A stretch of DNA of 64,000 nt from Dermanyssus gallinae. Its lineage: Eukaryota > Arthropoda > Arachnida > Mesostigmata > Dermanyssidae. The notes under the pieces were generated by a model. It had not been told where the DNA came from and searched no databases. It was given only the letters and a program-made list of their open reading frames with translations. The stretch spans positions 438,001-502,000 of the forward strand of contig QVRM01001473.1 in NCBI GenBank assembly GCA_003439945.1, in the 5' to 3' direction. Positions 22,692-33,984 of the stretch are shown here, piece by piece (the first letter of the stretch is position 1; the number at the start of each line of letters is the position of its first letter). Position numbers and translations under genes: made by a program.

Positions 22692-22755
<64 letters not shown>
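22692..22755. repeat. (AAT)n microsatellite
   Basis: About twenty uninterrupted AAT units, plus a short second run at 22762-22770. It lies directly upstream of a truncated LINE. Confidence 0.95.
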
Positions 22756-22772
22756 CTCTTTAATAATAATCT

Positions 22773-23745
22773 TTGATGCTCGGACTTCAGACTGTCGGTT
22801 ACAGATCAAGACAACGAGTAACTCGCCGTGGAAGGAATTCACCTCATACTGGATCTCGCTGCAAGGTGCTGGAGAAGTACTGCGACAACAACGGCATGTG
22901 TGTGAACGCGTCGAAGACCAAGGCTGTCAAGTTCAGGGCAGGAGGCGCCCTCGCCTCTCACGATCGTCTTCGACTACGCAACTCGCCCATTGAGTATGTG
23001 AGCAACTTCTGCTACCTGGGGGTGATCTTCTCCAGCAGGGGTGTGTGCTTTAGCAAGCATATCACCGAGCGCGTGTCAAAGAGCGTCGTGGCCATGGCGA
23101 CGATCGGCGAGCCACAGAAGCTCTCACTGTCGACCGCCCTTCAACTCTTCCACCTCAAGGTATCTACGGTTGCCTCCTATGGAATCGATGTCATCTGGGA
23201 GCACCTATCGGCACATCAGCTGGACCAACTGGACAAGGTCAAAGCAACGTTCTTGAAGAGAGTCTTGGGCTTACCGCGGAACGCCCAGAACCGACTGGTG
23301 TACGCGTTGGCCGGGACAGGACCATACCTAGAGGACCTCGTGCCACGCTTCCAGCTCCGGCCCACACCTGCTCTTCAATCGTTCAGGACTACCTTCGCAG
23401 AGAAGATGCGCGAAATCCCCACAGATTTCTACCGAACTCGAGCCATGACATCCTCTGCTTGGAAGGAACCCCTGCAGGACCTCCGACACGTCATCACTCG
23501 ATACGCTGTGCATGGCCTCCATCACCAGCTTTGTTCGCAAAGAGACTTTCATGAGCCGCAAGCAACCTGTATATGTAGACATTGCCTTCAGCATTGCCCC
23601 CGATATCATTTCGAGGGGTGCCAGCGCTTGGATAGCCTACGACGGTTGGCAAGGGAAAGTAACTAACTAACCATTGTTTTTAACCATTGTTTTTAAATCA
23701 TATGACATGTAATATACCTTTTTGGTCAATAAATGAGAAATGATG
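22773..23745 (+). mobile_element. 5'-truncated family A-type LINE, best preserved 3' end
   Basis: The segment 22773-23666 is open for 297 codons. The first 30 residues are out of the ancestral frame: the alternative frame has 'LAVEGIHLILDL' next to a D-Q-D-N where YADD belongs (about 22808-22820). From 22870 the translation is continuous RT-thumb and C-terminal domain. It includes 'VLEKYCDNNGMCVNASKTK', 'VSNFCYLGVIFSS', 'STALQLFHLKVSTVASYGID', 'LDKVKATFLKRVLGLPRN' and a terminal C-x-C-x2-C-x7-H-x3-C motif ('CICRHCLQHCPRYHFEGC'). A stop at 23664-23666 follows, then TAACTAACTAAC, a doubled ACCATTGTTTTTA and an AATAAA at 23731. Its 5' truncation point lies beside an (AAT)n tract. Coding look is good, but the element lacks endonuclease and most of the RT. 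Confidence 0.8.
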
Positions 23746-24060
23746 GATCTCGCTGCGGTCGGTAGTTCAGCAAGCAGATAGCCCTAATATATCATGTGTA
23801 GCCAGACTGTAGATACAATACAATATCGACGTTCTAGTGCATCTCGGATGCAGTGCTTTGTATACATTGTAACCTGAATGGCTAGAAAAGCACATTCATG
23901 ATGTAGAAACCATGCTATATTGTCTACCACGGTTGCCATCGGTCTTAGCAATATCTGAAACAAGGTTACAGTCAGTAGAATGGTCGTCACTTAAGTTACC
24001 TGAATACAACTCCTACTTTAGCTGCAGAGGCGGTCGGGGGGGGGGGGGGGGGGAGTAGCA
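23746..24060. other. Unassigned interval ending in an 18-G run
   Basis: No gene motif. Positions 24036-24053 are an uninterrupted G18 homopolymer immediately before the Jockey-like element, a potential quadruplex and a likely assembly weak spot. Confidence 0.6.
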
Positions 24061-26560
24061 CTATAGGTGAGGAGTGATTATATTGCACGAGAACGCAGTG
24101 AGCTCAAATTTAGAATCTCAGACAATCTGCTCTGTGAGAGTCTGTTTCTGAAAAAAAAGGGTGGCGATAAAGGGGAGAACACTATTGTAGGTGTCTTCTA
24201 CAGGCAGCCGAAGGAAAACCCAGCGCACTTTGTTACCTCGTTAGAGACTCTTTTGTCAATGATCGATAATAAGAAATCCATAATACTCGATGACGCAAAT
24301 CTCAATACAATGGCGGAGTCTGCCGAGGCACGGGAATTATTGAAACTTTAGAACAGTTCTGCTATAACGAAATTGTCAATGTGCCAGCTAGGATGGCAAC
24401 CACAATACTTAGAGGAACCGCATATAACACTTCCACCTGCATCGATCACATCTATACTAACATGCAGACGTGGTCGTTACTCGCATTTGGAGCTCTCACA
24501 ATTACCTTCTCGGACCGCCACGGAATACAGACCGACCTGCCTCATATGACATATAAATACATTTACGACCAAATATTAGCAGAACTTGCAATAACTAACT
24601 GGAATGACTTATACGACATTATATATCGGATGTAGACAAGGCGTTTGCATGCTTTAACGAGAGAATGATGGCGGCAGTGACTAGGAGCAAGAGATAAATT
24701 AGGCGAAGATTAAACGAAGGTCAGCCACGTAAACCATGGGTCACTGCCGAGCTGCTTGAAATGATAAAGGAGAAGGAGGCAGCCTATACGGCGTCTCGCA
24801 GTGACCCCCTTAACGCCCGCCCGGTATCAAGCGTATGTTAGACTGAGAAACAGAGTTGTCTCGTTTTCAGGAAAGTGCAGGCTGGAAGCTAATGGGAAGA
24901 TTGTTTGCGATATACTACAGGAGAGGCGGAGCCCATGGGAAGCCATCCAGCCAGTCATGAGAGGTGCCCAGGAAAAAAGTGTGTCAAACTGAAGATTGAT
25001 GAGGAGATGGTCACGGGCTGTGTACGACTTTTTATCATTCTTAATGACTATTACGCAACTTTCGTAACGGCCGACGCCGAATGCTCGGCCGCTTACGAGG
25101 CACCAATGTTCAAACCTGAACTGCACCAGCGATTTTCGCCTCGGCCGGTCCCTGTGGATCAAGTGCATTACCTGCTGAAAACGGTCAAAATTTGCTTGGT
25201 GGGAGAATGTACCCTCTCAAGCCTTGACACAATGTGCTGACGTTATTGCTGACGCAGTGGCATTTATAGTTAACCTGTCGACACGCCAGGAAACCTACCC
25301 CATGGCCCTCAAATTGCATCGCGTTGTGCCACTGTTTAAAGGCGGTGACAAACTAAGCGAGGAAGATTACAGGCCGGTCAGTATCCCCATCCGATGTCAT
25401 TTTTTTTCGAAAAAACAATATATCAACAGTTGAACAAACATTTGGAGATGTTTAATGGCCTAAGTCACTGTCAGTTCGGTTTTCAATCCCAAATGTCGAC
25501 GACTGTACCCATCATGGATTTTGTTGAAGAGGTTCGCAGAAACCTATAAAAAGACAGTTCCTGGCGTGTTCAAAGGTCTTAGAAAAGCATTTGATACAGT
25601 TAATGTAAATATTTTTATTAAAAAGTTTACTCAATATAGAGCGGATGATACTTTTTGTCTTGGCTGTCTTCGTTTATGTCGAATAGGAAGCAAGTCGTTC
25701 AGGTAGGCAATGCACTTTCGGATGTAAAAATATATCGGTTGGAGTTGTTCAGGGCAGTATAGGTGGTCCACTTTTCTTTAACATAATTATTAACGACATA
25801 TTTAGCGTAACAAACACACAAAACTGACATTGTTTACTGACGATACCACCGCCCTATTCGATGGGAATTCCCCAACTGGGGTAAAAGCTATCATCGTGGT
25901 GTAGGAGTAACGGTCTCTATATGAATTGGAGGAAAACAGGTATAATGCAATTCCTCTCACTGCGGGGTTCCGTTACGATCAATCCCTCCCAATTTCAGTG
26001 CGACGGCATAGCGCTTTCACTTCTAAAAGAAACGGGGTTTCTACGGGGCTGGACAAGAAGCAGACATTTGAAGCGCATATCACACATATACGTAAGAGAA
26101 TATTTGGCAGCAATGCAGCTCTATACAGAGCTCGACGAATTCTTCCACAAAACTGCCTGATGGCGATGTATTTTGCCTACGTTTATAGTCACCTGATGTA
26201 CGCTGTAGAAGTTCCCAAAACTTATAGAACACTGTCTCGTAGTTGAAATTAAGCGCATACTCCTTGGAGTGCATCCATACTTATATGGTTTGGCAACATC
26301 AGCAACACCCATATCTACAAGGGGTAACGCATCAAACGTGCTTACTCATACGCCAACTCCAACCAGTCAAAACAATTCATCTGAGACATTGGGGCCTCCT
26401 ACTGGAACAAAGTATCGGCCTCCGTCAGGCAGACAAAGTATTTGCTCAAATTCAATTGCGATTTCAAAGAGCATTATCTTGAAACTTTGGTATCTGGTTA
26501 AAAGTAATATAAATATACAACCATGTTGCAATATATTGTAAATAGGTGAAAATGGCCTAT
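24060..26560 (+). mobile_element. Degenerate Jockey-like LINE (endonuclease to RT C-terminus)
   Basis: Plus-strand domains in order. Endonuclease: 'TIVGVFYRQPKENPAHF' and 'SIILDDANLN' (24185-24310), then 'STCIDHIYTN' and 'SDRHGIQTD' (about 24430-24540). RT: 'VVPLFKGGDKLSEEDYRPVS' (25324-25385), 'HCQFGFQSQMSTT' (about 25470), 'GLRKAFDTVNVNIF' (about 25577-25615), 'GVVQGSIGGPLFFNII' (about 25745-25790), and F-T-D-D at 25833-25844 ('LFTDDTTALF', catalytic Asp pair kept). C-terminus: 'TFEAHITHIRKRIFGSNAALYRARR' and 'MYFAYVYSHLMYAVEV' (26065-26215). At least eight frame changes or stops occur. The endonuclease GDFN motif reads D-D-A-N. The element is about 2.5 kb without ORF1 and is probably 5' truncated. 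Confidence 0.8.
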
Positions 26561-27270
26561 ATAAATTATACATTGTTATCTCATAAAAGGGGCTCCGAGC
26601 AAGCTATGTGCTTATTAGCGCTTAAAATTAACGTGTGCAATTATCTTACAAGAAATGTCAATAAACAAACAGTTGAACCGTTGAATAGGTTTTGGTTGAA
26701 AATTACCTTAATACTTTCTATACTGTAATATAATCAAAATAGAACGACTTGCACTTGAAGCTGATCACTTCCCGTCGACTAACTAATTACGGCCGGACAA
26801 CCTAACAAAACTTTTTGCCGAACCACTCGACAGCACCGTAGTGTGACACTGTGATTTTTTTTTTTTTAATGTTGAAACCTCTCAGCATTAATATGGGGCA
26901 TTACGGGAATCGTGATGTACATGCGTCATAACAGCCAGTGACTAATGTGGGACTCACAAACCCACTAACGCCCGCCTTCCCCCCACTCCCAGGGAACGGT
27001 AACTGCTAGGCTGCTAGCTTCGTATTGTGATCTACTGAACCACATATGCGTAAAGTGTGTTTAATCGGCGTCACACAGACACAGCCACACACAAACACCG
27101 ATACCGAAGACCGAGTTTGACGAACCTTCCTTTCTTTGCGATCGAGTGTCAAGAACGAGCGGGTTTGCAAAAAGCTCCCGAAAAAGCTCGTGATGAGCGC
27201 CAAATAAGTTGTACAAGCAATAAATCTGACGCACACGTCGTATCCGGGTGGACGTAGCGCCTCGTTTAAG
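26561..27270. other. Unassigned interval
   Basis: No recognised feature apart from a T11 run near 26857. It forms the transition from TE-rich sequence into the CpG/triplet-rich island. Confidence 0.4.
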
Positions 27271-28428
27271 CGGGCCGAGTTGTTGTTGCTGCTGCTGCTG
27301 CGGCTGCAGTTATCAAGCTGTCAAGCTTGTTTCCTGTCAATATAGCAGCCAGCGCCAGACCCCCAGCTAGCCAGCCGTCCAGCCATCCAGCCAACCAAAC
27401 GTAATAACGCCAGCCGCTACGCAGACCAACAAGCAATAAGTCCACGTGTCCTCTCTGACCTCGACGACAACATACGCAGCAGATTGGTTGATCGACGTCG
27501 GTCGGTCGGTCGGTCGACACGCACGCAGCAGTGTCGACAGTGGCGCGCGCGATGTATTTATTGTATGTGTACTGTACTATTACTGTGTACTCTGTACTAC
27601 TACTACTACTACTACTACTCCAAATCAGCGTTGATCCAACGGATCTGATCAGACTGAGCAGACAAGACAGGCGACGACGACGACGACGACGACGACAACA
27701 ACAACAACAACAACAACAACGACGACGACAACGACAACGATAGTCAGGCAGGCTGCCAGCCAACCAGGCCAGGCGACTGATGGCATGGTACATCAAAATC
27801 ACTGCTAGACTACGAACACGCCTAAGAACAGAGCCGTCGCGTATCGCCTGTGTCGCATCCGACGAACGCAGAAGCCAGGCCGGCGGCCAACGCGAGATGC
27901 AGCAGCAGCAGCAGAGAGAGATCGACATATGCGAAAACACGCCGCCATCGTTGTCGCCGCCGCCGCCGCCGCCAGAGTAGGCCTGAAATCGACCGATTAT
28001 TTATTCTTTCCGTGTCTCCGTCTTCTCTCTGTCTCGCTTTCTTCCAGCCTTTCCCTTTCGTTTGCACAGACACACATATTCTTTCGCTCTCTCTCTCTCG
28101 CTCTCTCTTGTTTGATTATGCTTTCTCTCCTCTCACCCGTAGTTCCTCCTTCTCCTGCTCCTCTTTGTTGGCGCTCGCTCGTTCCGTCGAAGTCGAAGCT
28201 TCCCAGCTAGCTACTATGACAACGGTGTATGTATTTAATAATACAAGCGTTTAATATGCTGCTGCTGCTGCCGCTGCTGCAACATGCGCTCCATCCGTTG
28301 GCGCCACGCGCTCGCCGCGTGCGACTTTCGCAACAATTTCCGGTGGACCTCTACACTACTCGCCGCACGGAGCCGTCAAATATTGTACAAATGGCCAATG
28401 CCTACGGCTGCCAACAACAACCCGAATA
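27271..28428. other. Start of CpG- and triplet-rich island with short repeats
   Basis: Contains (CTG)n at about 27283-27303, CGGT repeats at 27497-27517, (CTA)n at 27593-27619, (GAC)n(AAC)n at about 27670-27740, (CAG)n at 27898-27914, (GCC)n at about 27955-27975 and CT runs at 28085-28108. CpG is visibly common compared with the AT-rich TE regions. This could be a host gene's promoter or untranslated region. Open frames on both strands follow the repeats, and no protein domain was seen. Confidence 0.45.
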
Positions 28429-28472
28429 ATGACAACAACAACAACAACATCATCATCATCATCATCAACAGC

Positions 28473-28503
<31 letters not shown>

Positions 28504-28517
28504 TCATCATCATCAGC

Positions 28518-28604
<87 letters not shown>

Positions 28605-28605
28605 C

Positions 28606-28650
<45 letters not shown>

Positions 28651-29022
28651 CAACAACAACAACAACCAACAACAACAACAACAACAAGCAACAACACCAA
28701 CAACAACAACAACAACAACAACACAACAACACAACAACAACAACAAACAACAACAACAACAACAACAACACAACATCAACAACAGCAGCAGCAGCAACAA
28801 CATCAACAACAACACCACCAACAACAACAAACAACACAGCAAGAGCAACAACAGCAACATCAAGAGCAACAACAGCAAGAGCAACAACAACAACAACAAC
28901 AAGAGCAACAACAGCAAGAGCAAACAACAACAACATCATCATCATCATCAACAGCAGCAGCAGGCAGAGCAGCAGCAACAACAACAACAACAACAACAAC
29001 ATCGTTGTTGTTGTTGTTGTTC
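28429..29022 (+). repeat. 600-bp CAA/CAG/CAT triplet tract, open in several frames
   Basis: Nearly pure CAA repeats with CAG, CAT, GAG and phase-shifting CA/AC interruptions. It is open as poly-Gln/His, poly-Asn/Ser and poly-Thr on plus, and as poly-Leu, poly-Val and poly-Cys on minus. Towards 28760-28920 the interruptions are CAG, CAC, CAT and GAG in one phase, which reads as a Gln-rich stretch with Glu and His. That is compatible with coding but equally with microsatellite drift. After the tract one frame continues about 55 codons ('SGKASPSLPQQEPAGELHH...', stop at about 29190) with low-repeat composition. Confidence 0.9.
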
Positions 29023-29189
29023 CGGAAAAGCGTCACCCAGCTTGCCTCAGCAAGAGCCAGCCGGTGAACTCCACCATCGCCCTCGCCATCACCACAGCTG
29101 CAAAGTTCGACGTGTACGATCGAACAGCTCGTCAAACGGCATCTCGTTGCGCCCAAATAGTGTGCGAGATTTAGTTGTTACTAGTGGCT

Positions 29190-31075
29190 AAGATGGCTGA
29201 TTTGGTCGGACGCGGTCGTTCCTATTCGGACTTTCGACACCACCTGCAAAATGTGCCGATTAGGAACGACGTTACCGTTAGTTCTCTGTAGAGAGTTTGC
29301 AAAGGGCAACTAGTAAATTGGCTTAAGTATTATTCACCTAATATACTGTTATTTTTGTAGCAATTCTAACAAGACTAAGAAATATTCGGCCAAATGATAA
29401 GTCTTAGCAAATCGTTGCTAAGTGGCGCTTCGCCATGTAATCATCAACATTTTTTTATATGAGCCACTACTTCTGTCGAAAGTGCTGGCGAACTGTCGAA
29501 AGCTCACCCCTTATTCATCTTATTGGACCTCTTCAGTGTCACATAAGCGGGTCGGATGCAATATGCTTACAATGGTTTCATATAGCATGGACAGACCTGC
29601 TAGTTTGACTGTTGTAACTATAAACGATGGTAACAATGTCAGTTGAAAGGTAGGAGAAAGTAATACTGCAGCAATGTTGCAATGATCGGGTTGAGCTTTC
29701 CGTCTTAAAAACTAGTCGTATGACCAATAATTACTGGTAATAGTCTGCGCAGTTACAAAACTTTAGCTAGCCCATTCTTTTACACCAGCACGCATAGTAA
29801 GTGCCGCATATTATGACATTTAATCTTGTATGGAACGAGTAAGTGAATAAATCCGAAAAAAATTGAAATCTGTCAGAGCGGCTGAGGCAACAACAGAACG
29901 CAGTATATTTGATCACTCAGTCAATAGCGCTCTGATATAGATACCTATAATATATGCCTGGCGCATCTTGTTCGGCGTTTTTTTTGCAGATTGCCAAGCA
30001 GTGCGATCGGGTACTATTGAACTTAGAGTTGATTCTCAAACTCAATTTTTTCGTACATCCCTGTTGGCCGGGCACGACCTGCCGACTTTTGCTCACGGTC
30101 ATATCCGTCGCCTGGCTCAGCGTGTGTAAAGTTTTATTGCAGATACTATATTTTTCATTCTGATTCTCAGCGCGGACGTTTGCGGTCGATACTCAAAGAT
30201 GCGGACGAACTGAACGATTTTAGTTTTTCGGGTTATCGGGCTGCGCCGAACGCATCGTGCCGTCTGCTAAGCTCCGTTAATCTGAGCCCAATATTAGCGT
30301 TTGTCGACTTAATAAGGCCCATATTGAAAATGTTTTCAACTATCTATCAACAATGATCCCGTCAGATGGCCCCGTTAAGGCAGGGCCTTATGCGGTTGTA
30401 AGGTTTGTAAGCATTTTGTTGCGCATGTATTTACTGGAAAGATAAAGGCGAGCGCTCTTATCTGACGCCGCTGCTCTAATGCTTTAATGCAGGCATAGCT
30501 TTCCTACTAATAAAATAATAATAAAAATCGATATGCTGCATAATTCTTGTATATCTGCATATAGTTATTTTGGAGTGCTTTCTGCGGCATTTATGTCCCA
30601 CTAGTTGTGCCCTGTTCGATACACTAGAGCTTCAACGAGCCCTTCAGCTATCGTGTCCCCGGAGATTTTCAAGTAAAGTAGCTGAGCACATCGTTGGGGG
30701 GGGGGCTAATGGGCCCCCCACCTAATAATGTGTTCGACTACTACTTCAGAAGCACTAAATAGCAAGCTTGATGTCTTTAATTTTAGGTAGCAAAAAGCCG
30801 TACATTATTTAAACGTTATGTGTTTAAGCGCACAATCATTTTTGCACAGGTCATAGCGAATCGGTCTGAAAGTCGGAACCCAACTCGAAAATGTTCTTTG
30901 GCGCCTCTCGACATATGATCGTTGGTAGCTGCTTGCAACAGAATTAACGAGAGAAACGAACTGCTCCGAATAATCTGTCTTTCTTTTATCCTCAATAGCA
31001 ATAAGTGTTGCACCAAAAAGCGCCTGCCGTACGTCTCGTAGCTCGTATTGGCGTCACGTAAACGAATTCGACCAC
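29190..31075. other. Unassigned interval
   Basis: No TE motif or convincing exon was recognised. A G9 run lies at about 30696-30704. Confidence 0.4.
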
Positions 31076-31079
31076 TACG

Positions 31080-31283
31080 TTGTTGGTGCCAAGTGTAGCT
31101 CGACCGCCGATCCACCTAGGGCACGCCGAAGAAGCACCAGGCGTGCCACAGAACTACGTGCCGAACGACGAACGAAACGCCATAGCCAAAAGTATTCCGT
31201 ATGTCGACGGAAAGGAAAAGCCAATACGGCGAGTCACGACAACGTTCGTGCAGTCTTTCCGTCTCGGCCGGCCGAAAGAGTGA
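31080..31283 (+). CDS. Weak candidate exon or chance ORF, function unknown
   Basis: A 67-codon open frame with mixed, non-repetitive composition ('[20 protein letters not shown]', '[18 protein letters not shown]', stop at 31281-31283). It lies in the CpG-rich island. No domain was recognised, and overlapping frames on the other strand are also open, so chance is likely. It would be worth keeping only if transcript evidence exists. Confidence 0.12.
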   Translation: MLVPSVARPPIHLGHAEEAPGVPQNYVPNDERNAIAKSIPYVDGKEKPIRRVTTTFVQSFRLGRPKE

Positions 31284-31361
31284 CACACTATGACGTCTGT
31301 CATTAGCATGTGACTGATGGCTAGTGGTGCTTCGAACGAAACGCCCAGGCGCAAAACGGCG

Positions 31362-31362
<1 letters not shown>

Positions 31363-31450
<88 letters not shown>

Positions 31451-31492
31451 GTATATATATATACATAAATATATATATATATATATATATAT
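31363..31492. repeat. Long (TA)n tract with internal palindrome
   Basis: About 130 bp of TA repeats, including a perfect palindrome centred near 31457 with ATTTATGTA and TACATAAAT arms. Confidence 0.95.
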
Positions 31493-31691
31493 GTAAACGT
31501 CGCTTCTCGACCGATTGCTGAGCCGCCGCACCACTAGCGTGTCGCTGGCCCGTAGAAGTTACACACGTGGAGCACCAGGGTTTAGCACGAACGATATTGC
31601 TAGTCATCAAACGGGCGAAGATGAAAGAACGAAACAAATCGGCCGTGTAGAGCTGCTCTACATGCAGCCTTATTACGTGTTGACTTGACGT

Positions 31692-31836
31692 ATGATGACG
31701 CAGGATGTTGATGACGATGATGGGTTGATGATGATGACGATGATGGGTTGATGATGATGATGGGGTGATGATGATGATGAAGGTGGCGATGGTGATGATA
31801 ATGATGGTGATGGCGATGTTGATGGTGATGATGATG
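31692..31836 (+). repeat. (GAT)n imperfect triplet tract
   Basis: GAT/GAC/GGT triplets with a repeated 27-bp-like unit around GATGATGGGTTGATGATGAT (31716-31764). Confidence 0.88.
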
Positions 31837-32157
31837 TTTGACGAGAGTCGCCGGGAAAGAGCACCACTGTGTCAGCCAACATTTAACGTCAGAGACGTCA
31901 TGACGGCCGAGATGCCGAGCGTCGAGACGGCACGTCTCCAGGAACGAGTCGTTGTTACGTCATGGAGTTCCCTCATGGCCTCTCAGGCAGCGCCGGCAGC
32001 GGCTGCAGCAGCAGGGGCAGCAGCAGGGGCAGCAACAGGGGCAGCAACAACGACGGCGTTCTTCTACGGCGGCTTCAACTGCGCCAGGTCGTCCGTCATG
32101 CGCAACCTCCTGAGAGTTCGGCCTCTTGCAACGGTTGATGCGGTGTGCGCCAGTTGA
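31831..32157 (+). CDS. Weak candidate exon, Ala-rich, function unknown
   Basis: Downstream of the GAT tract one frame stays open for about 105 codons. It has GC-rich third positions, a non-repetitive first half ('[20 protein letters not shown]', '[19 protein letters not shown]') and an Ala/Gly run from GCAGCA/GGGGCA repeats. It ends at 32155-32157. Coding is possible in this CpG-rich island, but there is no domain, no clear splice site and no start outside the repeat. Confidence 0.15.
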   Translation: MMFDESRRERAPLCQPTFNVRDVMTAEMPSVETARLQERVVVTSWSSLMASQAAPAAAAAAGAAAGAATGAATTTAFFYGGFNCARSSVMRNLLRVRPLATVDAVCAS

Positions 32158-32159
32158 AC

Positions 32160-32775
32160 AGGTTGACGCGGCTACATGCCTGTCGCTCTGTCAATCTGAT
32201 GATCATTGCCGACTGCCCCAAATAGCGACCTCCTTCAACCACCACCGCCAGCACCGACGCCGCTGCTGCTGCTGCTGTTACCGCCGCCGCCTCGTCTACT
32301 CTCATCCACCGTCCAGCCCCGCTTGAGCACAATTGTGCGTACTCTCCGTCGGTTCTGGATTCTGTCACTCACCGACGCACGTCGGTCGGTACACGTCATG
32401 TTAACCAACAGTTCGGTCGATCGGCCAATCTGTTGGTGGTTGGCCAGTCGCTTTTCTCCCTGTTGTTGTTGTTGTTGTCGTTGTCGGCGTCAGCCTTGTT
32501 GCAGTCTTCAGCCTTCTTCAGCCAAACTTTCTATCTCTCTGTCTGCCTGCCTGTCTGTCTGTCTATCTGGCGCCGTCGATCTGTCGCTGCTGTGTCATGT
32601 TGTGTGTTGTCGCTAGCCGCTAGCAGAGGGAAGCGTGAAAGCGTCAGGAATGAATGTCAGGAAGTTGACTGAAACAAGCACGCTAAATCGCAGCGCACGT
32701 ATGAACGCTACCAGCTAGGGACAGGCAGTCGGCTATGGCGCCCGACAATCACTCGTAATCGTTAGCTACGTGTTA
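32160..32775. other. GC-rich sequence with short triplet and CTGT repeats
   Basis: Includes (CTG)n at 32263-32278, (GTT)n at 32463-32477 and CTGTCTGCCTGCCTGTCTGT at 32538-32562. No gene supported. Confidence 0.5.
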
Positions 32776-32776
32776 G

Positions 32777-33095
32777 TATTGTTGTTGTTGTTGTTGTTGT
32801 TATTGTTGTTGTTGTTATTGTTGTTGTTGTTATCTTTGTTGTTGTTGTTTTGGGTATTGTTGTTATCGTTGTTGTTGTTGTTTTGGGTATTGTTGTTATC
32901 GTTGTTGTTGTTGTTATCTTTGTTGTTGTTGGTGGTATTGTTGTTATCGTTGTTGTTGTTGTTATTGTTGTTGTAAATTTTGTTGTTGTTATTGCTGCTG
33001 TTGTTGTTGTTGCTGCTGTTGCTGTTATTTTTACTTTTGTTGTAATCTTTGTTGTTGTTGTTGTTGATATCGCTGCTGGTATTGTTATTGCTGCA
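32777..33095 (+). repeat. (GTT)n tract with an internal ~39-bp duplication
   Basis: GTT repeats with ATT, ATC, TTT and GCT interruptions. The segment TTTTGGGTATTGTTGTTATC occurs twice (about 32848 and 32881), showing that the array also expanded by a longer unit. Open frames on both strands reflect the repeat. Confidence 0.9.
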
Positions 33096-33201
33096 TCGTC
33101 GTTGTCGTTGTCGACAACGATCAAGTCCACCCAGCACACAGGTAACGACGAATAATCGCTAGAAACGTCCGAATCTTGGCGAGGTAACGTCGCCGTTTCA
33201 G

Positions 33202-33420
33202 ATGTTGTTGGATGATCTCGACAACACTGGGCCTGTGCACCCCCCAGTGTTGCTGGACACGTTGCCCAACTTAAAGCGGAAGTTGGAAAAGCCGGCCGAC
33301 GTGATCTCCTCGTACACTTTTCGGAGGACTATAGCCGGCCGAAACTCTTTACAGGATGGACGTTTCCCGCCTCACTCGCCTGTTTTTCGAAATCCTCCTC
33401 TTATTTGTCGTGTGCCGTGA
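33202..33420 (+). CDS. Candidate host exon, function unknown
   Basis: The frame opens right after a pyrimidine-containing CCGTTTCAG (33193-33201), a plausible 3' splice site, with ATG directly following. The first 50 codons have non-repetitive composition and mostly G/C third positions ('LLDDLDNTGPVHPPVLLDTL', 'LKRKLEKPADVISSYTF'). It stops at 33418-33420, or a 5' splice site could lie earlier. Of all open frames in the triplet-rich island this looks most like protein-coding sequence. No domain or family is recognised and no neighbouring exon could be linked. Confidence 0.25.
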   Translation: MLLDDLDNTGPVHPPVLLDTLPNLKRKLEKPADVISSYTFRRTIAGRNSLQDGRFPPHSPVFRNPPLICRVP

Positions 33421-33710
33421 CCCTCTGCGAAGTCGTCTTTAGTAGAAGTAGACAGCGCCGGTGACGGTGAACTACAGCACCGGCGGCGACGGCGACGACG
33501 ACGACGACGACGAGAAGAAACTTTTTTTTGCATAACTTCCTCTCTAGACTTTAGACTTCTTCTCGTTCACCGTCCCACACATACATATATGTATAGCGCT
33601 TGCTGAAGCCTACACTTTTTTTGAACTAATATAGAGAGAGAGAGCAATCGAGAGCGGCGGCAAACTCGACATCGCCGCATCGCCTAGTTCCACGAGCGGC
33701 TACCATGCCA

Positions 33711-33732
33711 TTATTATTATTATTATTATTAG
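33711..33732. repeat. (ATT)n microsatellite
   Basis: Seven ATT units. Confidence 0.9.
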
Positions 33733-33927
33733 GTGCAATCTCGCGTTAGCGTGACCCGTCGTGTCATAATGGAATGATGTGTGCATTACTCACAGTAAAA
33801 CGCGCACCTTAGTAGACTTGAAAATGCGTGCAGTATCCTTTCACGTATTGCCTTGTACGTTTTTGCTCTCTTGCAGCCAATTGCCTGAGGTAAATGATAT
33901 CAATATATAGCGCTCTCTCTCTATCTA

Positions 33928-33928
<1 letters not shown>

Positions 33929-33980
<52 letters not shown>
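33929..33980. repeat. (TA)n microsatellite
   Basis: TA run preceded by (CTAT)n. Confidence 0.95.
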
Positions 33981-33983
<3 letters not shown>

Positions 33984-33984
33984 A

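Noticed and set aside
28376..29002. Long open frames on both strands over the CAA tract, including Leu/Val/Cys-rich minus-strand proteins
   Set aside because: Every frame of a pure CAA repeat lacks stop codons; composition is entirely repeat-driven. Reported as a repeat.
31363..31492. CRISPR-like or origin-like structure in the long TA palindrome
   Set aside because: No spacer-repeat structure; it is a plain (TA)n microsatellite with a palindromic interruption.
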